Source: Streptomyces sp. NBC_00568 (GTDB lineage Bacteria; Actinomycetota; Actinomycetes; Streptomycetales; Streptomycetaceae). Taken from it: a stretch of 64,000 bases of DNA. The stretch spans positions 6,067,001-6,131,000 of the forward strand of contig NZ_JAPENW010000001.1 in NCBI RefSeq assembly GCF_026341855.1, read 5' to 3'. The notes beneath the pieces were generated by a model. That model was not told the origin of the DNA. It saw nothing but the letters and a program-made list of their open reading frames with translations, and searched no databases. Below are positions 55,358-63,651 of this stretch, piece after piece. Position numbers and translations under genes: made by a program. Each line of letters opens with the position of its first letter. Position 1 is the first letter of the stretch.

Positions 55358-56656
55358 GTGAGTGCACGATCCCGACTGGGCGCGGTCGCGGCGGCCGTCG
55401 CGCTGGTGGTCGTCTTCGTTCCCGCCGCGTCCGCTCGTCCCGCCTCCGTCGTCGAGCCCGCGGCGTCCGCACACGCGGTGCCGCGCATCCCCAGGACCGT
55501 CGTCCTCGACGGCGGACGGCTCCAGCGGACCCGGATCCGGCTGGACCACGGCGACCCCCGACTCGCCCGGCCGCTGCGGGACTTGACGACCCGCGCCGAC
55601 AACTGGCTGGACCAGGGCCCCTGGACGGTCGTCGACAAGCCGAGACCCGCCCCCGGCGGCGACCCTCACGACTACCTCAGTCAGGCCCCCTACTGGTGGC
55701 CCTCGCAGCCCGCCACCGCCGACAACCCGTGGGGCTGCCCCTATGTCCAGCGCGACGGGCAGCGCAACCCAGAGGTGGACACCGGCACCGACCGCCAGGA
55801 CGTCGAGAAGGTCTTCGACTCGACGTACGACCTCGCGCTCGCCTGGTACTACACCGGCCGGAAGCGGTACGCCGAGAAGGCCGCCCAGGTCCTGCGCACC
55901 TGGTTCCTGGATCCGGCGACGCGGATGAACCCGAACCTGGACCACGGCCAGTTCATCCCGTGCAAGTACGACGGCCGGGCCATCGGCATCATCGACTTCT
56001 CGCAGTCGTACACGAGCGTCCTCGACGCGATCGCCCTCCTGGACACCGGCGCCCCCGGCTGGTCCCGGCGCGACCGCGCCGCGATGCTCGACTGGAACAC
56101 CGGCTTCCGTGACTGGCTGACGGACAGCGCCTTCGGCAAGGAGGAGGGCGCCGCCCGGAACAACCACGGCACCTTCCACGACATGCAGCTCGCCGCGCTC
56201 GCGTACGCGACCGGCGACAAGGCCCTCGCCCGGCGGACCGTGCTCGCCGCGCGTGCCCTGCGCATCGACCCGCAGATCGCCGCCGACGGCAGCCAGCCCC
56301 AGGAACTGGCCCGCACCCGCAGCTGGCACTACTCGACCTTCGACCTGGTCGCCTACACCCGGCTCGCGGCCATCGGCCGGCACGTCGGCGTGGACCTCTG
56401 GTCCTACCGGGGGCCGGACGGCCAGAGCCTGTTCAAGGCGGTCGACTACCTGCTGCCCGCGGCGACCGGCGCCGAGCCGTGGACCCGTCCCGAGCTGGAG
56501 TTCCACCGGTTCGCGGCGAGCGATGTGGTGCACGCGGCGGCCGACGCGGGGGACCGGGCCGCACGGGCCGCCGTGCCGAAGCTCGAAGCGCCGCCCGGCG
56601 GCGATCTGTGGGAGCTGCGGCCGGCCGCCGAGCAGCTCGACTCGATCACGGGCTGA
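55358..56656 (+). CDS. secreted alginate lyase family (PL5-like) protein
   Basis: This 432-residue protein has a Sec signal peptide (residues 1-26, AxA site near PAASA). The alpha/alpha-barrel carries ARNNHGTFHDMQ with Asn269 and His270, and RTRSWHYSTFDL with the Tyr/Arg of PL5-type lyases. YWWPSQP and the N-terminal region also fit. It would cleave a uronate polysaccharide outside the cell. The GTG start lies 121 bases from the divergent permease. Confidence 0.85.
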   Translation: MSARSRLGAVAAAVALVVVFVPAASARPASVVEPAASAHAVPRIPRTVVLDGGRLQRTRIRLDHGDPRLARPLRDLTTRADNWLDQGPWTVVDKPRPAPGGDPHDYLSQAPYWWPSQPATADNPWGCPYVQRDGQRNPEVDTGTDRQDVEKVFDSTYDLALAWYYTGRKRYAEKAAQVLRTWFLDPATRMNPNLDHGQFIPCKYDGRAIGIIDFSQSYTSVLDAIALLDTGAPGWSRRDRAAMLDWNTGFRDWLTDSAFGKEEGAARNNHGTFHDMQLAALAYATGDKALARRTVLAARALRIDPQIAADGSQPQELARTRSWHYSTFDLVAYTRLAAIGRHVGVDLWSYRGPDGQSLFKAVDYLLPAATGAEPWTRPELEFHRFAASDVVHAAADAGDRAARAAVPKLEAPPGGDLWELRPAAEQLDSITG

Positions 56657-56753
56657 GCCCGCCCGGACGGGGTTCCTGAGCGGTTGCTTAGGATGGGGGT
56701 GTCGTTTTCAGCCACGCCTGTCCCATCAGCACCCTGTTCCAGGAGCCGCGCCC

Positions 56754-57212
56754 GTGACCGCCGAAGCCCCCGTCGCCCCCGCCCTCCCGTACGGACGGCT
56801 GCTGCCCGTCACCGTTCACTTCGACGACCTCGACGCGCTCGGACTGCTGCACAACGCCCGCTACCCGGTGATGGTCGAGCGCGCCTGGGCCGCGCTCTGG
56901 TACGAGCGCGGCTTGAGCTTCGAGGGCGACTGGGAGGCGGCGGGCGACTTCTGCAACGCCGTCAAGGAACTGCGCATCACCTACGAGGCCCCGGTCGGCC
57001 GCCCCGGCGCGTACGCCGTCCACCTCTGGCTGGAACGGCTCGGGAACACCGGACTGACGTACGGCTTCCGCTTCTGCTCCCTCGACGGCGCGGTGACCTA
57101 CGCGCAGGGCACCCGCGTCCTCGTCCGGCTCGACCCCGGGACGCTGCGCCCGACGCCGTGGAGCGACCGCTTCAGGACCTTGGGCCGGGAACTGCTGCGC
57201 TCGGAGAGCTGA
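56754..57212 (+). CDS. 4-hydroxybenzoyl-CoA thioesterase (hot-dog) family protein
   Basis: This 152-residue hot-dog fold acyl-CoA thioesterase has VHFDDLDALGLLHNARYPV near residues 21-39, where Asp in DLDALGLLHN is the usual catalytic acid. The start is GTG 56754 with AGGAG upstream. The end overlaps the convergent MFS gene by 41 bases. Confidence 0.85.
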   Translation: MTAEAPVAPALPYGRLLPVTVHFDDLDALGLLHNARYPVMVERAWAALWYERGLSFEGDWEAAGDFCNAVKELRITYEAPVGRPGAYAVHLWLERLGNTGLTYGFRFCSLDGAVTYAQGTRVLVRLDPGTLRPTPWSDRFRTLGRELLRSES

Positions 57213-58383
57213 CCTTCGGGCGGTCGCGGTCCCCGGCGCGCAGCACACCCGCGAGCACGGTGAGCCCGAACGCCAGGATCGTGACCAGCCCGAACGACAC
57301 GACCAGACTCGTCGCCTGCGCCACCGACCCGATCAGGCTCGGCGCGATCAGCCCCGAGGTGTACGTGATGGTCGCGACGCCCGCGATGGCCTGACTGGGG
57401 TTGGGGCCGCTGCGCCCGGCCGCCGCGAAGCAGAGCGGGACGACGACCGCGATACCGAGGCCGAGCAGCGCGAAGCCGCCCATCGCCACCGCCGGATGCT
57501 CCGCCACGACGATCAGCAGCCCGCCGATCACGGCCAGCACACCGCCCGCCCGCACGGTGCGCACGGCACCGAAGCGGTTCACCACCGTGTCGCCCACCAG
57601 CCGGGCCACCGCCATGGTCAGCATGAAACCGGTGGTCGACGCCGCGGCGAGACCCGCCGAACTGTCCAGCTGGTCGCGCAGATAGACCGCCGACCAGTCC
57701 AGGCTCGCGCCCTCCGCGAAGACCGCGCAGAAGCCGACGGCGCCGATGAGCAGCGCCGACCGGGGCGGCAGCGCGAACCGCGGCGGCGGCTCCTCGTCCT
57801 CGGTGGGCTGCAGGTCGAGCACCCAGCGGCAGGCGACCAGGCCCAGGAGCGTGAGGGTCACCGCGGCCAGGGCGTGGTGCAGGCGGGCGTCCGAGCCCAG
57901 ATGTGCGGCGAGCGTGCCCGCCGTCGCGCCGATCAGGGCGCCGGCGCTCCACATGCCGTGCAGCCCGGACATGATCGACTTGTCGAGCCGGTTCTCGACC
58001 TCGACGCCCAGCGCGTTCATGGCGACGTCCGCCATGCCCGCCGTGGCGCCGTAGACGAACATGGCGAGGCACAGGGTGAGCAGGTTCGGAGCCAGGGACG
58101 GGAGGATCAGGGCCAGCGTCCACAGGGCCATGAGCCCGCGCAGTGCCGTACGGCTCCCGAAGCGGTGGGTGATCCGGCCGGCCAGCGGCATCGAGCAGGA
58201 CGCGCCGAGGGCGGTGAAGGCGAGGGCGAAGCCCAGCTGCCCCGCGCTGACCGACGCATGGTCCTGGATCCACGGCACGCGGGTCGCGAACGAGCCCGTG
58301 ACGGCTCCGTGCACGGCGAAGACGGCCGCCACGGCGTACCGGGCGCGCTTCACCTCGCGCTGGTCGTAGACCACTCCACTCAT
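57172..58383 (-). CDS. major facilitator superfamily transporter
   Basis: This 403-residue protein has 12 predicted helices. The loop-2 motif of MFS proteins is seen as GRITHRFGSRTA near residues 68-79. It resembles sugar/FucP-like or drug MFS members. It is divergent from a ROK regulator with a palindromic operator between them, so its substrate is likely sensed by that regulator. ATG 58383 (MSGVVYDQREV) start. Confidence 0.88.
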   Translation of the reverse strand: MSGVVYDQREVKRARYAVAAVFAVHGAVTGSFATRVPWIQDHASVSAGQLGFALAFTALGASCSMPLAGRITHRFGSRTALRGLMALWTLALILPSLAPNLLTLCLAMFVYGATAGMADVAMNALGVEVENRLDKSIMSGLHGMWSAGALIGATAGTLAAHLGSDARLHHALAAVTLTLLGLVACRWVLDLQPTEDEEPPPRFALPPRSALLIGAVGFCAVFAEGASLDWSAVYLRDQLDSSAGLAAASTTGFMLTMAVARLVGDTVVNRFGAVRTVRAGGVLAVIGGLLIVVAEHPAVAMGGFALLGLGIAVVVPLCFAAAGRSGPNPSQAIAGVATITYTSGLIAPSLIGSVAQATSLVVSFGLVTILAFGLTVLAGVLRAGDRDRPKVSSPSAAVPGPRS

Positions 58384-58430
58384 ACTCCGGCCCCTCCCCG
58401 AGTGATGGTGCCCCATTCCGCCGCCGTAAA

Positions 58431-58453
58431 CTATCAGGAACCCTGCCTGATAG
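58431..58453. promoter_or_regulatory. palindromic operator between MFS and ROK genes
   Basis: CTATCAGG (58431-58438) and CCTGATAG (58446-58453) are perfect 8-bp inverted repeats with a seven-base spacer. It is AT-richer than its surroundings and midway between the divergent starts, so it is the likely ROK-family operator. Confidence 0.7.
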
Positions 58454-58513
58454 ATAGACGATTGCTCGCCGCCCGCCCATCGGGCGGGCCCGCCGATCTG
58501 GGAGGATCCCGGC

Positions 58514-59746
58514 ATGCCCGCATCCCCGAGCACCGCCCGGGCCATCAACGACCGGCTCGCCCTGCGGCTGTTGCAGCAGGAAGGCCCCTTGACGGCAGGC
58601 CGGCTGAAACAGCTCACAGGACTGTCCCGGCCGACGGTCGCCGACCTCGTCGAACGCCTCACCGCCTCCGGCCTCGTCACGGTCGTCGGGGAATCGGGGG
58701 AGCAGCGGCGCGGCCCGAACGCCCGGGTCTACGGGATCGTCGCGGACCGCGCCCATCTGGCCGCGCTGGACGTCCGTACCGAGGGAGTCTCCGTGGTCGT
58801 CTCCGACCTGGTCGGAGACGTCCTGGCCGAGGCGTCCGTGCCGATCGGCGGCGACACCGGGACCGGACCCGCGGTGGAGCAGGCGGTCGCCCTGGTCGAG
58901 CGGGTGGCGAAGGAGGCGGGGACCCTGGGGGCGGCGCCCCCGCGCGAACTCGTCCGGGGGTGGGGCAGGCTGCACACCGTCGGCATCGGCGCGCCCGGTC
59001 TGATCGACCCCGCCACCGGCGAACTGCGCGACTCCTCGGGCCTGCCCGCGTGGCACCGGCGGCTGGTCGCCGCCCTCCAGGAACGGCTGCCCGAGGCCCG
59101 CGTCCTCGTCGAGAACGAGACCAACCTCGCCGCCCTCGCCGAACAACGCGACGGCGTCGCCCGCGACCGTGACACCTTCGTCCTGCTGTGGCTCGGCCAC
59201 GGCACCGGGGCCGCCGTCGTCCTCGACGGTGCCCTGCGCCGCGGTGCCTCGGGAGGCACCGGGGAGATCGGCTTCCTGCCCGTGCCCGGCACCACGACCC
59301 TCCCCTCGGCGACCGACTGCGAGGGCGGCTTCCACTCGCTGGCCGGGGCGGCCGCGGTCGCGGCGCTGGCGGCGGAGTTCGGCGTCTCGGCCGAGCCTGA
59401 CGCCCATGAACCGCATGCCGCGGCGCTGGTGAGACACGCGGTGGCCGCCCCCGGCACCCCGGGCGCCGCCGGCTTCCTCGACGCCCTCGCCGACCGCCTG
59501 GCCATCGGGGCGGCCTCCGTCACCGCCGTACTGGACCCCGGCTGTGTGGTTCTCGGCGGTGAGGTCGGCCGGGCGGGCGGCGCCGCGCTCGCCGCCCGGG
59601 TCGAGCGGCGGCTCGCCCGTATGTCGCCGCTCCCGACCGAGGTGCGCGCGAGCACGCTGGGCGGCGGCGCGGTCCTGCGCGGCGCCCTGCTGACCGCCCG
59701 CGACGGCGCGCAGGACGAGCTGTTCGCTCCGCCCTCGTCGCGGTAG
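58514..59746 (+). CDS. ROK family transcriptional regulator
   Basis: This 410-residue protein has an N-terminal winged helix (GPLTAGRLKQLTGLSRPTVADLVERL near 24-49) and a ROK sugar-kinase-like domain (GIGAPGLIDPATGEL, LGHGTGAAVVLDG). The zinc motif CxCGxxGC of ROK proteins is missing: the region reads GEIGFLPVPG then TDCEGG. It therefore probably senses sugar without being a kinase. It likely controls the divergent MFS gene and itself. Confidence 0.88.
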   Translation: MPASPSTARAINDRLALRLLQQEGPLTAGRLKQLTGLSRPTVADLVERLTASGLVTVVGESGEQRRGPNARVYGIVADRAHLAALDVRTEGVSVVVSDLVGDVLAEASVPIGGDTGTGPAVEQAVALVERVAKEAGTLGAAPPRELVRGWGRLHTVGIGAPGLIDPATGELRDSSGLPAWHRRLVAALQERLPEARVLVENETNLAALAEQRDGVARDRDTFVLLWLGHGTGAAVVLDGALRRGASGGTGEIGFLPVPGTTTLPSATDCEGGFHSLAGAAAVAALAAEFGVSAEPDAHEPHAAALVRHAVAAPGTPGAAGFLDALADRLAIGAASVTAVLDPGCVVLGGEVGRAGGAALAARVERRLARMSPLPTEVRASTLGGGAVLRGALLTARDGAQDELFAPPSSR

Positions 59747-59778
59747 GAGCGGGGCCGTGGGACGACCCCGGGTGGTGT

Positions 59779-59800
59779 GCCGAGCCGATGGGGGCTCGGC
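59779..59800. terminator. bidirectional hairpin between ROK and SDR genes
   Basis: GCCGAGCC (59779-59786) pairs with GGCTCGGC (59793-59800) around a six-base loop. Outer CCCGG/CCGGG segments can extend it. It lies between convergent genes. Confidence 0.65.
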
Positions 59801-59820
59801 GCCCCGGGATCACCGGCGTA

Positions 59821-60570
59821 TCAGCGTGCGTTCTCCGAGCGTGCCTTCAGGAAGTTCTCGAACGTTCCCTTCCCCACGGCGTGGGCCGGTGTGAGGTGGT
59901 GCCCCTCACGGAACGCCCGGTAGGTCTTGCCCGGCAGGCGTACGTCGAGCAGTGGGCGTCGTTTTCCGGTGGCGCGGAGGTGGGCGGCGGCCAGGGAGCG
60001 GAACGAGCGCACCTCGGGCCCGCCCATGTCCGCGACCCGCCCCGCGGGCGGCCCGGCCGCCAGTTCGGCCAGCCGGGCGGCGACCTCGGCGGCCTCGACC
60101 GGCTGGTCGGAGACCCCGGCCGGGAGGAGCAGCACCGGCAGCTTGGCGAGCCCGCCCAGGAACTGGGCGACGAGGTCGTGGAACTGGGTGGTGCGCAGGA
60201 TCGTCCAGCCGAGCCCGGACTCCTCGATCAGCCTCTCCACAGCCAGCTTGGTCTTGTAGTAGCCCATCGGCACCGCGTCGACGCCGACGATCGAGATGTA
60301 GATCAGATGCGGGACGGCCGCCCGGCGCGCGGCAGCGACGACCTGCGCGGCGGCCCGTTCGTCGCCTCCGCGCGGTGTGGTCGCGCAGTGCACGATCGCG
60401 TCCACTCCCTCGACGGCCGCGTCCAGGCCGCTGCCGCCCACGCGCAGATCGACGGCGTACGGCTGCGCATGCCGACTGAGGACCCGCACCTCGTGGCCGT
60501 CCGCCCGCAGTCGCTCGGTGACGAGCCGGCCGAGGGTTCCGGTTCCCCCGGTCACCAGGATCGTGGTCAT
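59821..60570 (-). CDS. NAD(P)-binding epimerase/oxidoreductase (NmrA-like), ECF41 partner
   Basis: This 249-residue Rossmann protein has TGGTGTLGRLV at residues 7-17 and GYYKTKLAVERLIEESGL, typical of atypical short-chain dehydrogenases. ECF41 sigma factors are known to be linked to carboxymuconolactone decarboxylase, oxidoreductase or epimerase genes. This gene follows such a sigma factor and carries a matching promoter. Substrate is unknown. Confidence 0.85.
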   Translation of the reverse strand: MTTILVTGGTGTLGRLVTERLRADGHEVRVLSRHAQPYAVDLRVGGSGLDAAVEGVDAIVHCATTPRGGDERAAAQVVAAARRAAVPHLIYISIVGVDAVPMGYYKTKLAVERLIEESGLGWTILRTTQFHDLVAQFLGGLAKLPVLLLPAGVSDQPVEAAEVAARLAELAAGPPAGRVADMGGPEVRSFRSLAAAHLRATGKRRPLLDVRLPGKTYRAFREGHHLTPAHAVGKGTFENFLKARSENAR

Positions 60571-60626
60571 GCTCTTCAGCCTTTCGATTGCCGGCGCTCC
60601 CGGGTGGAACGCCCCTCGTCAGCTGA

Positions 60627-60653
60627 GACCGGACAGCCCGCGCGGATGTGACA
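60627..60653 (-). promoter_or_regulatory. ECF41-type promoter of the epimerase-like gene
   Basis: On the minus strand TGTCACA (60653-60647) is followed after 16 bases by GGTC (60630-60627). The described ECF41 pattern is TGTCACA, a 16-18 base gap, then CGTC. One base of the -10 differs. It lies about 57 bases upstream of the start at 60570. Confidence 0.65.
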
Positions 60654-60732
60654 ACGGACTCCGCGGGACGACGACCGCACCCGGCGTCGGCGGGCGTGAC
60701 CCCGTCTACCCGCCCGGATGGCGTCAGCCCGT

Positions 60733-61719
60733 CTACACGCGCGGTTCGGGCGGGAGCGGAACCTCACGAGGCCGGGACCCGGGTGAGGGGAGCCGGTCGG
60801 AGCCGTCGGGCCGGACCCGCGCCAGCTGGCGCCCCACGAACTCCAGTTTGTCGGGGTTCAGCACCACCCGCACCTCCGTGAACAGCCCGTCGTGGACTTC
60901 GAACGCGGCGACGCCGATGACCGCGGCGACCCCGTCGGCGTCCTCGGGCCCGCGCGCGATCAGCCCGGCGCCGCCGTTGACCTCGGTCTCCGACAGCTCG
61001 ACGCCGTCCGCCAGCGCCCTGCCGAGGACACCGGCCAGGAAGCGCAGCACCTTCTCCCGCCCCTCGACGGGCCGCCGCGCCGCGGAGACCTTGCCGCCGC
61101 CGTCGGACCACCAGGTGACCTCCTCGGCGAACAGCCGCTCCAGGCCGGCCAGATCACCGTCACGGGCGGCGGAGAGGAACGAGGCGACGAGCCGGGTCCG
61201 CTGCTCGGCGGGGGCTTCGAAGCGGGCCTCCGGTGCGGCGATCCGCAGCGCCGCCCGCCGGTACAGCTGACGGCAGTTGGTCTCGCTCAGCTCCAGCACC
61301 TCGGCGATCTCCCGATGGCCGTACGCGAAGGCCTCCCGCAGGACGTAGACCGCCCGCTCGGTCGGGGTGAGCCGCTCCAGGAGGACGAGCAGGGCGAATG
61401 ACACGGCGTCACGCTGCTCCGCGGACTCCAGGGGGCCGAGGGCGCCGTCCGCCGTGACGAGCGGTTCGGGCAGCCAGGGCCCCACGTACCGCTCGCGCCG
61501 TGCGCGGGCCGAGGTCAGCCGGTTGAGGCAGAGGTTGGTGACGGTCTTGGCGAGCCAGGCGCCGGGCCGCTCGACCTCCGCGCGGTCGGCGCCGCTGAAG
61601 CGGAGATAGGCGTCCTGCACCGTGTCCTCGGCGTCGGCGGCGGAACCGAGCATGCGGTAGGCGAGCCCGAACAGGCGCGGGCGATACGTCTCGAACTCGT
61701 CGGCGAGGCTCGTCGTCAC
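60733..61719 (-). CDS. ECF41-family RNA polymerase sigma factor with C-terminal SnoaL-like domain
   Basis: This 328-residue sigma factor has region 2 (FGLAYRMLGSAADAEDTVQD near 15-34) and region 4 (LTPTERAVYVLREAFAYGHR). ECF41 signatures are present: WLPEP in the linker, DGGGKV, and NPDKL near the C-terminus in a SnoaL-like domain that tunes activity. No anti-sigma gene is adjacent, as expected for ECF41. The start is taken as GTG 61719 (VTTSLADEFETYRP). An in-frame ATG 61842 would add 41 Pro/Gly-rich residues but lacks a Shine-Dalgarno. Confidence 0.85.
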   Translation of the reverse strand: MTTSLADEFETYRPRLFGLAYRMLGSAADAEDTVQDAYLRFSGADRAEVERPGAWLAKTVTNLCLNRLTSARARRERYVGPWLPEPLVTADGALGPLESAEQRDAVSFALLVLLERLTPTERAVYVLREAFAYGHREIAEVLELSETNCRQLYRRAALRIAAPEARFEAPAEQRTRLVASFLSAARDGDLAGLERLFAEEVTWWSDGGGKVSAARRPVEGREKVLRFLAGVLGRALADGVELSETEVNGGAGLIARGPEDADGVAAVIGVAAFEVHDGLFTEVRVVLNPDKLEFVGRQLARVRPDGSDRLPSPGSRPREVPLPPEPRV

Positions 61720-61883
61720 GCCCTCCAGCCTCGCAGAGACCGGGATCCGGCGGACCGCACGGGTACCGGCGGCGGAGCCGGTTCCGGTTGGGGGACCCGG
61801 CGGCGGGGCAAGGGCCTTCGTCACCGCCGCCGGGTCGATCATGGGGGGACCGGCGATGAACGATCACGCAGTCTTGATCGAGG

Positions 61884-61930
61884 ACACTAAGAGGACTAGA
61901 CCATAGCGTCAATAGGTATGGACCAATATC
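61884..61930 (-). promoter_or_regulatory. minus-strand promoter with DasR-like boxes
   Basis: On the minus strand TTGACG (61912-61907) and TAGTGT (61889-61884) are 17 bases apart, a very good promoter. Two related boxes, TTGGTCCATACC upstream of the -35 and ATGGTCTAGTCC within the spacer, resemble DasR sites (TGGTCTAGACCA) and the direct repeats of Streptomyces chitinase promoters. The downstream gene on this strand is the ECF41 sigma factor. Confidence 0.55.
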
Positions 61931-62100
61931 GCGACGGCGTGGTACGGCCCAAGGGCGCGCGGCGCGACGGGAGTTGAACGGGGGTTGACTTGAGAGACCG
62001 TCTCGCGAATGTCCATGCCGAGTCTCTGTGAGCCACCCCACAGAGGTGCGGCCGCATGGGTGCCGATCGAGCGTGGCACACTGGCCGTGTACCAGAAGCA

Positions 62101-62227
62101 GCGCACTCCGGGGTCGGTGTAATTCCGAACCGGCGGTTACAGTCCGCGACCCGGTCGCTTCCAGCGGCCGGTTGACCAGGTGAAATTCCTGGACCGACGG
62201 TTAAAGTCCGGATGGGAGGCAGTGCGC
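62101..62227 (+). ncRNA. FMN riboswitch (RFN element)
   Basis: The closing helix pairs GCGCACT (62101-62107) with AGTGCGC (62221-62227). Inside are the invariant RFN blocks: CGGGGTCGGTGTAATTCCG, ACCGGCGGTTACAGTCCGCG, CAGGTGAAATTCCTG, ACCGACGGTTAAAGTCCGG and ATGGGAGGCAG. These are nearly consensus. It senses FMN and controls the ribE operon. Confidence 0.97.
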
Positions 62228-62265
62228 GGCGGGCGGGCATGCGTGCGCGCTGCCGTTTGTTGCTC

Positions 62266-62283
62266 CTCGTCCTGCGGGACGAG
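62266..62283 (+). terminator. expression-platform hairpin of the FMN riboswitch
   Basis: CTCGTCC (62266-62272) and GGACGAG (62277-62283) form a 7-bp hairpin with loop TGCG, followed by TGACCTTTC. It could be the regulated terminator. The remaining 100 bases up to ribE show no other clear structure. Confidence 0.45.
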
Positions 62284-62383
62284 TGACCTTTCGGCTTCGC
62301 TGCCTGTATGTCGCGGTCCGCTCATTCTGTCGTCATCGACAGGCCCCGGAGTCCGTGCCCTATGAGGCAGGAGGACCCGGGAA

Positions 62384-63019
62384 GTGTTCACCGGAATCGT
62401 CGAAGAGCTGGGTGAGGTCACCGCCGTCGAGACGCTCGACGACGCCTCGCGTTTCCGCCTGCGTGGCCCCGTCGTCACGCAGGGCGCGCAGCACGGCGAC
62501 TCCATCGCCGTCAACGGAGTCTGTCTCACCGTGGTCGAGCACGAAGGCGACGAGTTCACCGCCGACGTCATGGCGGAAACCCTGAACCGCTCCAGCCTCG
62601 GCGCCCTCACCGTCGGCTCCCGCGTCAACCTGGAACGCCCGATGGCCGTGGGGGAGCGCCTCGGCGGCCACATCGTGCAGGGACACGTCGACGGCACCGG
62701 CGCGGTCATCGAGCGCAAGCCGTCCGACAACTGGGAGATCGTCAAGATCTCGCTCCCGGCCGACCTCTCGCGCTATGTGGTCGAGAAGGGCTCCATCACG
62801 GTCGACGGCATCAGCCTGACCGTCGTCGACGCCGGCCCCGACTACTTCACCGTGAGCCTCATCCCCACCACCCTCGACCTGACCACGCTGGGCCACAAGC
62901 AGCCCGGCGACCCGGTCAACCTCGAGGTCGACGTCATCGCCAAGTACGTCGAGCGACTGCTCGGCACCCGTGGCGAGCAGCCCGCCGGTCTGCCCGGTGC
63001 CCAGGGGGCCGGGCAGTGA
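62384..63019 (+). CDS. ribE: riboflavin synthase (alpha subunit)
   Basis: This 211-residue enzyme dismutates two lumazines to riboflavin. The N-terminal FTGIVEELGEV and the duplicated barrel (GVCLTVVEHEGDEF and GISLTVVDAGPDYF), each with its TLNRSSLG or TLDLTTLG follow-on, are diagnostic. The GTG start follows GGGAAG. The stop overlaps the next gene as GTGA. Confidence 0.97.
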   Translation: MFTGIVEELGEVTAVETLDDASRFRLRGPVVTQGAQHGDSIAVNGVCLTVVEHEGDEFTADVMAETLNRSSLGALTVGSRVNLERPMAVGERLGGHIVQGHVDGTGAVIERKPSDNWEIVKISLPADLSRYVVEKGSITVDGISLTVVDAGPDYFTVSLIPTTLDLTTLGHKQPGDPVNLEVDVIAKYVERLLGTRGEQPAGLPGAQGAGQ

Positions 63020-63651
63020 ACTGGATCAACTCCGAGGCCTTCGTCCTCCTCGACCAGCCCATCAAATGGTCGGACATGGTCGGCAACGTGTTCGGCCTGA
63101 TCGCCCTCGGGCTCGGCTGGCGGCGCTCCATATGGACCTGGCCCGTTCAGTTCCTGTCCGGCGTCATCCTCTTCGCAGCCTTCGTCGGCCACCTCACCGG
63201 CAGCGCCGGCAAGCAGGTCGTGGTCGTCGTCGTCGCCCTGTGGGGCTGGTGGCAGTGGAACCGCGGCGAGGGCAAGGACGGGCGCGTCTCCGTGCGGTTC
63301 GCCACCTGGCGCGAGCGCGCGTACATGGTGGGCGCCGCGGCCGTGGGCACCCTCGCGGTCAGCGGCCTGTTCCACCTCTACCCGAAGCTGTCGTGGGACC
63401 CCTGGCCGGACGCCTACATCTTCGTCGGCACGATCGTCGCCATGTACGCGCAGGCCCGCGGCATGGTCGAGTTCTGGTTCGCCTGGCTGCTGGTCGACCT
63501 GGTGGGTGTCCCCCTCAACTTCGCCAACGGCTACGCCTTCTCCGGTTTCGTCTACGTCCTGTACGGCGCGCTCGTCCTGTGGGGACTGCGCGACTGGTGG
63601 CTGCGCTCCCGCGAGGCCGGGCAGCCCGTCCTGGAAGGAGCTCCGGCATGA
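63016..63651 (+). CDS. ribM: PnuC-family membrane transporter, riboflavin uptake (RibM type)
   Basis: This 211-residue protein has about seven hydrophobic helices and PnuC-type motifs (WPVQFLSGVILF, WGWWQW, VPLNFANGYAFSGFVY). Members inside FMN-riboswitch operons are RibM riboflavin transporters, described for Streptomyces davaonensis and Corynebacterium. The four-base overlap with ribE and the overlap with ribBA support this assignment over NMN transport. Confidence 0.88.
   Translation: MNWINSEAFVLLDQPIKWSDMVGNVFGLIALGLGWRRSIWTWPVQFLSGVILFAAFVGHLTGSAGKQVVVVVVALWGWWQWNRGEGKDGRVSVRFATWRERAYMVGAAAVGTLAVSGLFHLYPKLSWDPWPDAYIFVGTIVAMYAQARGMVEFWFAWLLVDLVGVPLNFANGYAFSGFVYVLYGALVLWGLRDWWLRSREAGQPVLEGAPA

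Noticed and set aside
61720..61842. N-terminal extension of the ECF41 sigma factor from ATG 61842
   Set aside because: The 41 residues are Pro/Gly-rich and unlike sigma factors, and a C-rich stretch rather than a ribosome binding site precedes the ATG.
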